Assembly (NCBI GenBank): GCA_035944555.1
Contig: DASZAY010000008.1
Span: forward strand, 62,001 to 126,000
DNA: 64,000 nt
From: CADCWK01 sp035944555
GTDB taxonomy: Bacteria > Chloroflexota > Chloroflexia > Thermomicrobiales > UBA6265
Direction: 5' to 3'
Shown here: positions 9,188-16,992 of the stretch, piece after piece
Layout: the number at the start of each line of letters is the position of its first letter
How positions within the stretch are numbered: the stretch's first letter is position 1
Made by a program: the position numbers and the translations under genes
The notes under the pieces: generated by a model
The model's input: only the letters and a program-made list of their open reading frames with translations
What the model was told of the DNA's origin: nothing
Databases searched by the model: none

Positions 9188-9703
9188 TCAGGTCACTCCT
9201 CTGGGAAGGGCTAAGTGCAGCCCGATCGCCGTCCGGTCTGCCCGGGCTGGATCGGGCCGGTATCAGTCGCGAATGGTCGCATGACTGGTGCCCATTGTGC
9301 GCCGGTCGCCTGGACGGGGAGTCCACGTCGGCCCATCCTGATCCTGTGCCCCGAGCGCAGCAGTCATCGAAGGAGTCTTTTTGGCTTCTGTCCGTCCGAT
9401 AAGCTCAGATACCGACAATGGATTAAAACTTCAATTTTCGGCGGGCGAACGGTTCTGCCAGTTTCTTCGATTGCCTGACGATTGCGCAGCCTGTATGTGT
9501 TTTGACTGTTTTGTTATCATAGTATTGGTCAAGACTCTCCGTCCTGATGTCTTCTCCCTGGCCTTTCGCCCGGACCGGACCTGGCAGCGAGCCCGCCCGA
9601 GGTCGCCGGAGTAGCGGGTCGTAAGGCGATTTGCTCCCGTCAGGACGCGTCACGCCCTTCATACCACCCAGGGTCTGGTCGACCAAAAGGAATGGAACCA
9701 GCG
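9188..9703. other. Intergenic region, 516 bases, with AT-richer core
   Basis: No convincing gene is visible. The stretch 9365-9530 is clearly richer in A and T than its surroundings and contains the candidate promoter reported at 9512-9520 for the small HTH gene. The left part must also hold the pgi promoter, which I could not locate. No tRNA-like T-loop sequence is present. Confidence 0.5.
9512..9520 (+). promoter_or_regulatory. Candidate extended -10 promoter for the small HTH gene
   Basis: The bases read TGTTATCAT, an extended -10 (TG-n-TATCAT, 5 of 6 matches to TATAAT). No good -35 lies at the right distance. It would give a leader of about 175 bases before the ATG at 9704. Confidence 0.35.
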
Positions 9704-9949
9704 ATGACGACTGAACGGTCCCGCTCCGCCAGCGAACCAATCCAGTACCTGTCGGCCCGGGAAGCGGCGGAGATCCTGGGCGTCAACCGGGCGACAGTGA
9801 TCAACTGGGCGCGCCAGGGCAAGTTCGGCGGTTACCAGTACGGTGCCCGCGGAATCTACCGGTTCGATCGTGCCGAAATCGAAGCCTTCATCGAGCAATC
9901 GCGTCTGCCGGGCCCGATCAACCAGGTCGACGAGATCTCCCAGCCCTGA
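9704..9949 (+). CDS. Small helix-turn-helix protein (excisionase/HTH_17 type)
   Basis: This 81-residue protein is nearly all one DNA-binding domain: 'YLSAREAAEILGVNRATVINWARQG' followed by the wing 'YGARGIYRF' and 'EIEAFI'. This is the MerR-like winged helix used by excisionases and many small regulators. The ATG at 9704 is favoured because GGAACC lies at usual distance, while the ATG at 9692 sits directly on the AAGGA. No integrase or phage gene is near, so a role as a stand-alone chromosomal regulator is more likely than excision. It is followed by a strong hairpin at 9999-10038. Confidence 0.8.
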   Translation: MTTERSRSASEPIQYLSAREAAEILGVNRATVINWARQGKFGGYQYGARGIYRFDRAEIEAFIEQSRLPGPINQVDEISQP

Positions 9950-9998
9950 TCCACCTTCCCGGTGGTGGTGCGGTCGGGATCAGGCGCATAGGTTCACA

Positions 9999-10038
9999 GG
10001 AAGAGGCGGGCGATCTGATGGGATCGCCCGCCTCTTCC
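9999..10038 (+). terminator. Perfect 17-bp GC-rich hairpin after the HTH gene
   Basis: The arms are 9999-10015 and 10022-10038 with a 6-base loop. Pairing extends outward with one bulged base. It lies 50 bases after the stop of the HTH gene. No T-run follows. Confidence 0.6.
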
Positions 10039-10153
10039 CTGTCTGGCTATACTGCGGCCACATGATCCGTCAACACGCGGTGGTCAGCGTCGGTTCCGGC
10101 GCGACCCCGGCAGGTCGTACCTCCGGTTGCGCCGGGGGAAGGAGTCGCCGAAG

Positions 10154-11551
10154 ATGGTCGATCTGAAATCCCCTCCCGTCGGAACTGACCCCGTCACGAT
10201 GGACGTCCAGCAGGAAGCGCTGGATCACGTCTGGATTCACTCCCAGCCTTGGGCCGAACTGGCCGAGCGCCAGGGGCTCCGGGTCTTCGAACGTGGCGAA
10301 GGCACGCGACTCTGGGACAGCACCGGCCGTGAGTATTTCGACGGCATCTCCGGTCTGTGGGTGGTCAACGCGGGCCACGGCCGGACCGAGATCGGTGAAG
10401 CCATGGGACGGCAGGCCGGCAAGCTGGCCTACGTGTCAGCCGCGTCGGTGACCAACGGCCCGGCGGTCGAGCTGGCCCACACGATCGCGTCGCTGACCCC
10501 GGGCGACCTGAACCGCGTCTTCTTCTCCTCTGGCGGGTCCGAGGCGGTCGAGACGGCGCTCAAGATCGCCAAGCAGATCCAGGCCATGCGCGGCTTTCCC
10601 CGGCGCTACAAGGTCATCGCCCGCCGCGGGTCCTACCACGGCATGACCCACGGTGCGATGAGCCTGACCGCCCAGCGCAACGAGACCTATTTCGGCCCGT
10701 TCATGTACGGCGTCTCCCATGTCCCCCACCCCAACCAGTACCGGTCGGACTTTGGGCTGGAGGGTGAGGCAGCGGACATCATGGCCGCTCGCTACGTCGA
10801 GCAGGAGATCGAGAACCAGGGGCCGGAGACGGTGGCCTGCGTCATCGGCGAGCCGATCTCGTCGGCTGCCGGCCTGCACGTTCCCTCGAAGGCCTACTGG
10901 CAGATGCTGCGGGAGATCTGCGATCGCCACGGTGTGCTGCTGATCTGCGACGAGGTCATCAACGGCTTCGGCCGCACGGGGACGATGTTCGCCATCGAGA
11001 AGTACGGCATCGTGCCGGACATCATCACGATGGCCAAGGCGCTGTCGTCTGGCTACGCCCCCATCGCCGCCACGGTCGTCCGCGACAGTGTCTACGACAT
11101 CTTCAAGGACCAGAAGGACGTCTCGATGGGACACCTGCTGACCTTCGGAGGCCACGCGGTGGCATCGGTCGCGGCGCTCAAGAACCTCGAGATCTACGAG
11201 CGGGAGGGGCTGGTCCAGCGCAGCGCCGAACTGGGCGACTACCTGCTGGAGAAGCTCAACGGCCTGCGTCATCATCGGTCCGTCGGTGACGTCCGCGGCG
11301 TCGGCCTGTTCGCCGTCCTCGATCTCGTTTCCAGCAAGGAGACCCGCAAGTCGATGGCGAAGGACTCTGCCTTCACCCAGCGACTGAACGTCGAGATCGA
11401 GAAGCGAGGTTTGCTGACCCGGGCCTGGCAGGTGATGCACTTTGCCCCGCCGCTGGTCGTCACCCGTGAGGAGATCGATCACATCGTCGGCATCGCCGAC
11501 GAGAGCCTCACCATCGCTGAGCGCGAGCACCCGGAGTCGTTCGACGACTAG
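10154..11551 (+). CDS. Class III pyridoxal-phosphate aminotransferase
   Basis: This 465-residue PLP enzyme belongs to the omega-aminotransferase family. It has 'GISGLWVVNAGHG', the cofactor phosphate loop 'FFSSGGSEAVETALK', 'RRGSYHGMTHGAMS', the PLP-ring Asp in 'ICDEVINGFGRTG', and the Schiff-base Lys in 'MAKALSSGYAP'. Such enzymes move amino groups from omega-amino acids, polyamines or taurine to pyruvate or 2-oxoglutarate; the donor is not determined. Start is set at ATG 10154 because GGGGAAGGAG precedes it; an in-frame ATG at 10127 lacks a ribosome site. It is transcribed alone and ends at a 25-bp hairpin. Confidence 0.92.
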   Translation: MVDLKSPPVGTDPVTMDVQQEALDHVWIHSQPWAELAERQGLRVFERGEGTRLWDSTGREYFDGISGLWVVNAGHGRTEIGEAMGRQAGKLAYVSAASVTNGPAVELAHTIASLTPGDLNRVFFSSGGSEAVETALKIAKQIQAMRGFPRRYKVIARRGSYHGMTHGAMSLTAQRNETYFGPFMYGVSHVPHPNQYRSDFGLEGEAADIMAARYVEQEIENQGPETVACVIGEPISSAAGLHVPSKAYWQMLREICDRHGVLLICDEVINGFGRTGTMFAIEKYGIVPDIITMAKALSSGYAPIAATVVRDSVYDIFKDQKDVSMGHLLTFGGHAVASVAALKNLEIYEREGLVQRSAELGDYLLEKLNGLRHHRSVGDVRGVGLFAVLDLVSSKETRKSMAKDSAFTQRLNVEIEKRGLLTRAWQVMHFAPPLVVTREEIDHIVGIADESLTIAEREHPESFDD

Positions 11552-11571
11552 GGCTTTGCCAACCCGTCCCG

Positions 11572-11625
11572 GAGCGAAACAGAAGGACCGGCAGCCAGAC
11601 GGCTGCCGGTCCTTCTGTTTCGCTC
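11572..11625. terminator. Perfect 25-bp hairpin between convergent genes
   Basis: The arms are 11572-11596 and 11601-11625 with a 4-base loop (AGAC). It lies between the ends of the aminotransferase (+) and the zinc-ribbon gene (-), so it can serve both directions. Confidence 0.8.
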
Positions 11626-11640
11626 TGGCTTTGACTCCGC

Positions 11641-12033
11641 TCAGCGTCCCTGACGGGCGTTGTAGCAATCACGGCAGAATACTGGACGCCCCCGTCGCGG
11701 TCGGAACGGCACTTCTGTGGCCTTGCCACACTCGGCGCAGACCGCCTGGAACAGTTCGGTCTCGCCCCGGCCGGGAGCAGCCCGACGACGCTGGGGACCG
11801 GCAGGACCAGCGCTCCCATCACGATCAGGATCGGCATGGGCGGCGCGCATCGCCTCGTTCCTCGCCGCGCGCCGGGTGGCGCGGCAGGAAGGGCAGTCGG
11901 TAGGTGGCTGAGCCGTCCGCTCGGCGTAGTAGGCCCGCTCGGCGGCCGACCGGCTGAAGGCGGATCCACAATCCGTGCAGATCAGGGTCACGTCACCAAT
12001 TGGACGCAGTGTGGTTGGGGCTTCAATCGTCAT
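11641..12033 (-). CDS. Double zinc-ribbon protein
   Basis: This 130-residue protein has two Cys4 zinc-binding units. The first is 'CTDCG' (about residue 19) paired with 'CPSCRATRR' (about residue 48). The second is 'CAECGKATEVPF' (about residue 98) paired with 'FCRDCYNAR' at the C-terminus. The linker is rich in Arg, Gly and Pro. The first unit matches the probable zinc-ribbon family seen in many Chloroflexota and other bacteria; the second matches a widespread CxxC-x(n)-CxxC tail motif. A nucleic-acid-related role is plausible but unproved. The upstream region is AT-rich. Confidence 0.75.
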   Translation of the reverse strand: MTIEAPTTLRPIGDVTLICTDCGSAFSRSAAERAYYAERTAQPPTDCPSCRATRRAARNEAMRAAHADPDRDGSAGPAGPQRRRAAPGRGETELFQAVCAECGKATEVPFRPRRGRPVFCRDCYNARQGR

Positions 12034-12078
12034 GCCTTCATTTTACGTTATGTCGGCCTCTGCCGTCCCGCGATACCC

Positions 12079-13110
12079 CTACGCTGCCGGGTCGGCCGCG
12101 CCCCGCTCGTAGATACCCCGAATGATCTCCTCGATCTCCGGCTCCTCCAGCGCAAGGTCGCGAACCGACCGGTGCGTCACCACGCGACCGATGACGGCGG
12201 CGGCCGTCAGCAGTCGGCTATCGAACCGGATCGCCACCCGCGGCCCATCGCTCCGAATCACCTCGGCACCGTCAGGCAGGAACGCCCGCCACTCATCGGC
12301 GTCGGCATCGACCGGCGATTCGGCCAGGTCAACCACGACCGTCCGGAACGATCCGAACCGACGGCGGATCTCGGCCAGCGACCCGTCGAAGATCATCCGG
12401 CCGCCGTCGATGATGATCAGCCGCGAGCAGAGCTGTTCGACGTCGGCGAGGTCGTGCGTCGTCAGCATGACCGTCACCTGCCGCTCCCGGTTCAGCCCGG
12501 CGAGGAACTCCCGGACCCGTGCCTTGGCTACGACATCCAGTCCGATTGTCGGCTCGTCAAGGTAGAGGATGTCCGGCTCGTGGAGCATCGCGGCAGCCAG
12601 GTCACCGCGCATCCGCTGCCCGAGCGAGAGTTGCCGGACCGGGGTGTCCAGGAACGCGTCCAGTTCCAGCACCTCGCGCATCTCGGCGAGCATGCGGGCG
12701 TGCCGGTCGGCCGGCACGCGATAGACGTGACGCAACAGCTCGAACGAATCGATCAGCGGCAGGTCCCACCAGAGCTGCGTCCGTTGCCCGAAGACGACCC
12801 CGATCCGACGAGCCAAGTCACGCCGCCGCTCCCATGGGACCAGCCCACCGACCCGGGCCGTGCCGGTGCTCGGGACGAGGATGCCGGTCAGCATCTTGAT
12901 CGTCGTCGATTTGCCCGCGCCGTTCGGTCCGAGGTACCCGACGACCTCCCCCGACCCGATCTCGAATGAGACATCGGAGACGGCCCGGACCTCGGTCCCG
13001 CCGCGATCGGCTAGTCCCCGCAGCGAGCCCAGCATCCCGGCGCGACGTCTGCCGACGGTGAAGGTCCGTCCAAGCCCGCTCGCTGTGATCACCGGTGATC
13101 CCTCTGTCAT
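12079..13110 (-). CDS. ABC-2 type transporter, ATP-binding subunit
   Basis: This 343-residue ATPase would power the two permeases encoded just upstream. Motifs are Walker A 'GPNGAGKST', the signature 'LSLGQR', Walker B 'ILYLDEP' and the H-loop 'LTTHDL'. A C-terminal extension of about 80 residues after the nucleotide domain is typical of ABC-2 exporters. The start at 13110 was chosen because GGAAGGGGTCAGG precedes it; starting at 13173 would overlap the upstream permease. The substrate is unknown; related systems export lipids, polysaccharides or drugs. Confidence 0.9.
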   Translation of the reverse strand: MTEGSPVITASGLGRTFTVGRRRAGMLGSLRGLADRGGTEVRAVSDVSFEIGSGEVVGYLGPNGAGKSTTIKMLTGILVPSTGTARVGGLVPWERRRDLARRIGVVFGQRTQLWWDLPLIDSFELLRHVYRVPADRHARMLAEMREVLELDAFLDTPVRQLSLGQRMRGDLAAAMLHEPDILYLDEPTIGLDVVAKARVREFLAGLNRERQVTVMLTTHDLADVEQLCSRLIIIDGGRMIFDGSLAEIRRRFGSFRTVVVDLAESPVDADADEWRAFLPDGAEVIRSDGPRVAIRFDSRLLTAAAVIGRVVTHRSVRDLALEEPEIEEIIRGIYERGAADPAA

Positions 13111-13138
13111 CGACCTGACCCCTTCCATGAGCAGACGA

Positions 13139-13978
13139 TCAACTGCCCGCGCTCCGATACCGGCGGACGCCAACGCCCCAGAGTGCTCCGATCGCGATCC
13201 CGAAGAGCGCGATCACCGGGACCGAGAAGCCGGCCACCCACCCGGGCAGACCAAGTGGTGTGGGTTTGCCCAGCAGCCACGCCATCGGGATGTGGACGGC
13301 GAACGCCAGCGGGACGATGAACAAGAAGAAGCCCTTGAGCCAGTCCGCGAAGACATCGATGGGGTACGTTCCGACGGTGTTCCCGCCATACGTCGCGATG
13401 TTGACCGCCTCGATACCCTGCGTGGTCCAGAAGCTGAGCGTCGCCTCCAGCGCGAACAGCGAGATGTAGAGCGCGGTGATCAGCAGGATGATCGCCGGCA
13501 GGGCGATGGCTCGGGCTGGGTCCCAAGGCACGTCAACCAGGCTGAAGCCGATGACCAGCGCGACGATCCCCTGGACGACATGCCCCAGTCGCCGGATCTG
13601 GATATCGGACCCCACCACCTGCAGGAACGGCGACACCGGGCGGGTGAGCATCTGGTCGAAGGTCCCCTCGACCATCATCTGGGAGAACCCGGACAGGCCC
13701 GAGGCGATCAGGTGGCCGAAGCCGAAGCCGATGGTGGCGATCCCGTAGAGGATGGCGATCTCGCCGAGCCGCCACCCGCCAAGCTCGTCGATATGGAGGA
13801 AGAAGAACAGGATCGATCCCAGCTCCGCCAGCCCGATGGCGGCATTGCCGAGGATCTGGGACACGAACGAGCCCCGGTACTGCATCTGGCCACGCAGTCG
13901 CGCCATCAGCAACCGCCACGTCACGGCAAGGTCCGGGATGAGCGCGGCCAGCCGGCCGCCACCACGCACGTCAGCCAC
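13139..13978 (-). CDS. ABC-2 type permease (DUF990-like), second subunit
   Basis: This is a membrane protein of about 279 residues with six predicted helices. It has the family-typical 'RLRGQMQYRGSFVSQ' before the first helix and 'TFDQMLTRPVSPFLQ' in the first cytoplasmic loop. The start is probably GTG at 13978, overlapping the stop of the preceding permease, with GGAAGGTGG upstream; a longer frame reaches 14035. Together with its partner permease it should form the membrane pore of the exporter driven by the adjacent ATPase. The substrate cannot be read from sequence. Confidence 0.85.
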   Translation of the reverse strand: MADVRGGGRLAALIPDLAVTWRLLMARLRGQMQYRGSFVSQILGNAAIGLAELGSILFFFLHIDELGGWRLGEIAILYGIATIGFGFGHLIASGLSGFSQMMVEGTFDQMLTRPVSPFLQVVGSDIQIRRLGHVVQGIVALVIGFSLVDVPWDPARAIALPAIILLITALYISLFALEATLSFWTTQGIEAVNIATYGGNTVGTYPIDVFADWLKGFFLFIVPLAFAVHIPMAWLLGKPTPLGLPGWVAGFSVPVIALFGIAIGALWGVGVRRYRSAGS

Positions 13979-14798
13979 CTTGGACCACCACCTTCCGGAC
14001 CGCCCGGGCGAACAGCCACTGGGCGAACGCGACACCGACGACGATCCAGGCGACCTGCACGAGGATCAGCACCCATGTGTTCCCGTTCCCGAGCCAGACG
14101 TCGACCGGCGTCTGGATGATCCCCCGGAACGGCAGGACGTCGATCACCCGCTGCAGCCAGACCGGGTAGAAATCGATCGGCATCAGGAAGCCGGACAGAA
14201 ATCCGACGATCGCCAGCTGGGCACTCCGCAGCCCGGTCATATCGTTCCACCAGAAGGCCACCAGCTGGATGCAGAACCGGACGACGAAGCTGATGGTGAC
14301 GGCTCCGATCACGCTGAGCACGAAGGCCAGCCAGCGCCACCAGTCACCGGGCACGACGATCGGATAGAAGGTGAACCCGACGACCAGCGTCGGGACGAAC
14401 CGCATCAACACCCCGGCCATCGCCCGCCCGGCGTCGCGGGCCAGCCAGTGTCCAAAGAAGGCGTACGGCTTGAGCAGCTCCGCGACGATGGCGCCGGTCC
14501 GGATGCTGGTCGCGATCTCCCATGAGCCCCAGACAAGCGTTGGGACGATCAGGGCCTGGGCAAGCCAGACATAGGTCAGCGCTCCGTCCCGGCTCAGTCC
14601 GCCGACCGCCGCGTCGCCCCGGGCGGCATAGACCGCGCCGTAGACGCTGGCCAGGAACGCCCCGAACACCGCGTTGGTGACCAGCCCCCCGATCGCCGCC
14701 GTCCGGTAGGCGAGCTGTTGCCGGAAGGCGGTCCGGATGACGGCCACCGTCATCGACACCGCTGCCAGCAGGTCGCCGGACACACTGCTGCGCCCCAT
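13971..14798 (-). CDS. ABC-2 type permease (DUF990-like), first subunit
   Basis: This is a membrane protein of about 275 residues with six predicted helices and the loop 'AIVAELLKPYAFFGHWLARD', which parallels the second permease and shows they are homologous subunits. The start at ATG 14798 is firmly supported by GGGAGGTGATC directly upstream, an excellent match to the 16S rRNA tail; the longer frame to 14915 has no such site. It is the first gene of the exporter operon, followed by permease 2 (8-base overlap) and the ATPase. Confidence 0.87.
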   Translation of the reverse strand: MGRSSVSGDLLAAVSMTVAVIRTAFRQQLAYRTAAIGGLVTNAVFGAFLASVYGAVYAARGDAAVGGLSRDGALTYVWLAQALIVPTLVWGSWEIATSIRTGAIVAELLKPYAFFGHWLARDAGRAMAGVLMRFVPTLVVGFTFYPIVVPGDWWRWLAFVLSVIGAVTISFVVRFCIQLVAFWWNDMTGLRSAQLAIVGFLSGFLMPIDFYPVWLQRVIDVLPFRGIIQTPVDVWLGNGNTWVLILVQVAWIVVGVAFAQWLFARAVRKVVVQGG

Positions 14799-14971
14799 GA
14801 TCACCTCCCGGTGTGGGCTCCGATCCCTGCTCATTGCGAGAGGGCCGGACATCTTACACAGCACCCATGTCACACGCAAGCGGTCGCCCCGATGACGTAT
14901 CGTTTCGGCAGACATGCCGCCCGCGGCGGGACCATGGCCGGCTCCGCCGCCTTACCGGAAAGACCGCACGA

Positions 14972-16804
14972 ATGACCGTAACCGCCCCCAGCGGCGACAT
15001 CCTGACCCGCGACCAGATCGCCATCGAGGACATGTGGGATCTGTCCGACATGTTCACCAGCGACGCCGACTGGGACGCCGCCGCGGCCCGCCTGGAAGGA
15101 CAGATCCAGGTGGCCGCCAGCCATCGCGGCTTCGTCGGCGATTCCCCGATGGCCCTGTCCAAGGCACTCGATGACCTGCTCTCCGCCCGGCTGACGCTGG
15201 AGCGCCTGCGCGTCTACGCGTCGCTGCGCCACGATGAGAACCAGACTGACGATGCCGCCCAGGCCCGCTACGAGCGGTCGACCCGCCTGGCGATCCGGGC
15301 CGGCGAGGCGTTCTCGTGGTTCGAGCCGGAACTGCTGGCCCTGCCGGATGAGCGACTCGAGGCCCTCGTCGAGGACCCGATCCTTCGCCGGTACCGCCAC
15401 CTGCTCGCCGACCTCCGACGGCGTCGCCCGCATGTCCGCTCGGCCGAGATCGAGGAGTTGCTGGCCCAGTCCGGCGATGTTGGCCGGGCGGCCTACGAGG
15501 CGTTCGGTGCCTTGGACAACGCCGACCTGACCTTCGGCAGCGTGATCGACGAGGACGGCTCCGAGGTCCAGCTGACCAAGGGCCGCCTGGCGCTGATGAT
15601 GGAGCGCAAGGATCGTTCGGTCCGCAAGGCCGCGTCCGAGACGTTCATCAAGTCCTACCAGGATCACCAGCACACGCTGGCGTCGCTCTACGGGTCGTCG
15701 GTCCGCACCGACGTCTTCTACGCGCGCGTCCATAACCACGAGTCGGCCCGGGCGGCGGCGCTGTTCGACGACAACATCCCGGAGACCGTCTACGACAGCC
15801 TGATCACCGCCGTCCGTGACGCCCAGCCGATCCTCGCCCGCGGGCTGGAGCTGCGGCGCCGGGTGCTGGACGTCGATCAGCTTGCGACCTACGACCTCCG
15901 CGTCCCGCTGGCGCCGACGACCCCGAAGTCGTACCCCTACCGCGAGGCCGTCGACCTCGTGCTGGACGGTCTCGGGGCGCTTGGCCCCAATTACGTCAGC
16001 GACCTCAGCGCCGGATTCGACTCGCGCTGGGTCGATGTCCACGAGAGCCGCGGCAAGCGTTCGGGCGCGTACTCGCACGGAGCGTACGGGTGCCACCCGG
16101 TCATCCTCATGAACTGGAACGGCACGCTGTCCGACGTCTTCACGCTGGCCCACGAGGCCGGCCACGCGATGCACAGCTACTACGCCGACCGGGCGCAGGC
16201 CTACCACGACGCCGGCTATCCGATCTTCCTGGCCGAGATCGCGTCGACGGTCAACGAGACGCTGCTGACCTGGGACCTGCTCTCGAAGCTGCCGGAGGAC
16301 GACGTCCTCGGCCGGTTCGAACTCCTGAACCGGATGGCTGATGACATCTCCGGCACCCTGATCAACCAGACCATGTACGCGGAATTCGAGCACCGGGCCC
16401 ACACGCTCGCCGAAGCGGGCGAGCCTCTGACGCTGGACACCCTCAACAACGTCTGGGAGGACGTCTCGACCGTCTACCTGCCGGGTGTCGCGGTCGACAA
16501 CCAGAGCCGGATCCGCTGGGCGCGCATTCCCCACTTCTACCGCGCGTTCTACGTCTACAAATATGCGACGGGCATCTCGGCCGCGATCGCGTTCGCGACG
16601 CGGATCCGGGATGAGGGCGAGCCGGCCCGCGAGCAGTACCTCCAGCTGCTCCGCGACGGTGGCAGCGACTACCCGCTGGAGTTGGTTCGCAAGGCCGGGC
16701 TCGACATGACGTCGCCGGAGCCGGTTCGCGCCGCCCTCGCCGAGTACGACCGTGTGATCGGCGAGATGGAGCAGCTGATCGATAGTGGTCGACTGACCGC
16801 CTAG
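14972..16804 (+). CDS. pepF: Oligoendopeptidase F (M3B metallopeptidase)
   Basis: This 610-residue cytoplasmic zinc peptidase degrades short peptides. The zinc site is 'LAHEAGHAMHSYY' (HExxH, with the Glu as general base), followed downstream by 'FLAEIASTVNET', which supplies the third metal ligand Glu. The C-terminal 'YATGISAAIAFATRI' is a family hallmark. The ATG at 14972 is preferred; the frame is open to 14813 but the extension overlaps the divergent permease start and looks non-coding. Its end is marked by a 21-bp hairpin. Confidence 0.94.
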   Translation: MTVTAPSGDILTRDQIAIEDMWDLSDMFTSDADWDAAAARLEGQIQVAASHRGFVGDSPMALSKALDDLLSARLTLERLRVYASLRHDENQTDDAAQARYERSTRLAIRAGEAFSWFEPELLALPDERLEALVEDPILRRYRHLLADLRRRRPHVRSAEIEELLAQSGDVGRAAYEAFGALDNADLTFGSVIDEDGSEVQLTKGRLALMMERKDRSVRKAASETFIKSYQDHQHTLASLYGSSVRTDVFYARVHNHESARAAALFDDNIPETVYDSLITAVRDAQPILARGLELRRRVLDVDQLATYDLRVPLAPTTPKSYPYREAVDLVLDGLGALGPNYVSDLSAGFDSRWVDVHESRGKRSGAYSHGAYGCHPVILMNWNGTLSDVFTLAHEAGHAMHSYYADRAQAYHDAGYPIFLAEIASTVNETLLTWDLLSKLPEDDVLGRFELLNRMADDISGTLINQTMYAEFEHRAHTLAEAGEPLTLDTLNNVWEDVSTVYLPGVAVDNQSRIRWARIPHFYRAFYVYKYATGISAAIAFATRIRDEGEPAREQYLQLLRDGGSDYPLELVRKAGLDMTSPEPVRAALAEYDRVIGEMEQLIDSGRLTA

Positions 16805-16819
16805 CGTTTCGATTCAGCC

Positions 16820-16871
16820 CCGAAATGACGAAACGCCTCCCCTTGATTGAGGAGGCGTTTCGTCATTTCGG
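16820..16871. terminator. Perfect 21-bp hairpin after pepF
   Basis: The arms are 16820-16840 and 16851-16871 with a 10-base loop. It lies 15 bases past the pepF stop and faces the convergent MFS gene. Confidence 0.8.
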
Positions 16872-16992
16872 AAGTGGTCGGCTGTCTGGCAACACTACCA
16901 GCCGGAATCATCCAATACCGGGGTTCAGGACGATTGCGGATGGAACTAGGCTGCAGACCTCAAAGGCGCCGCTGTGCGGAGCAGGACTTCTC

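Noticed and set aside
9437..9452. GAACGGTTC as a second LexA box
   Set aside because: The half-sites are separated by one base instead of four, so it does not fit the operator geometry.
9188..9690. Possible tRNA or small RNA in the long gap upstream of the HTH gene
   Set aside because: No T-loop (GTTCRANYC) or cloverleaf-like pairing was found, and no known small-RNA signature.
9704..9949. Prophage excisionase
   Set aside because: No integrase, attachment-site repeat or phage gene is visible; the HTH_17 fold is also used by ordinary small regulators.
12079..14798. Idea that the ABC-2 operon is a bacteriocin immunity or lantibiotic system
   Set aside because: No precursor peptide or modification enzyme is near; the permeases are of the general DUF990 type.
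14870..16534. 554-residue minus-strand frame opposite pepF
   Set aside because: Pure shadow of a well-defined M3B peptidase; Arg/Gly/Val-rich with no family signature.
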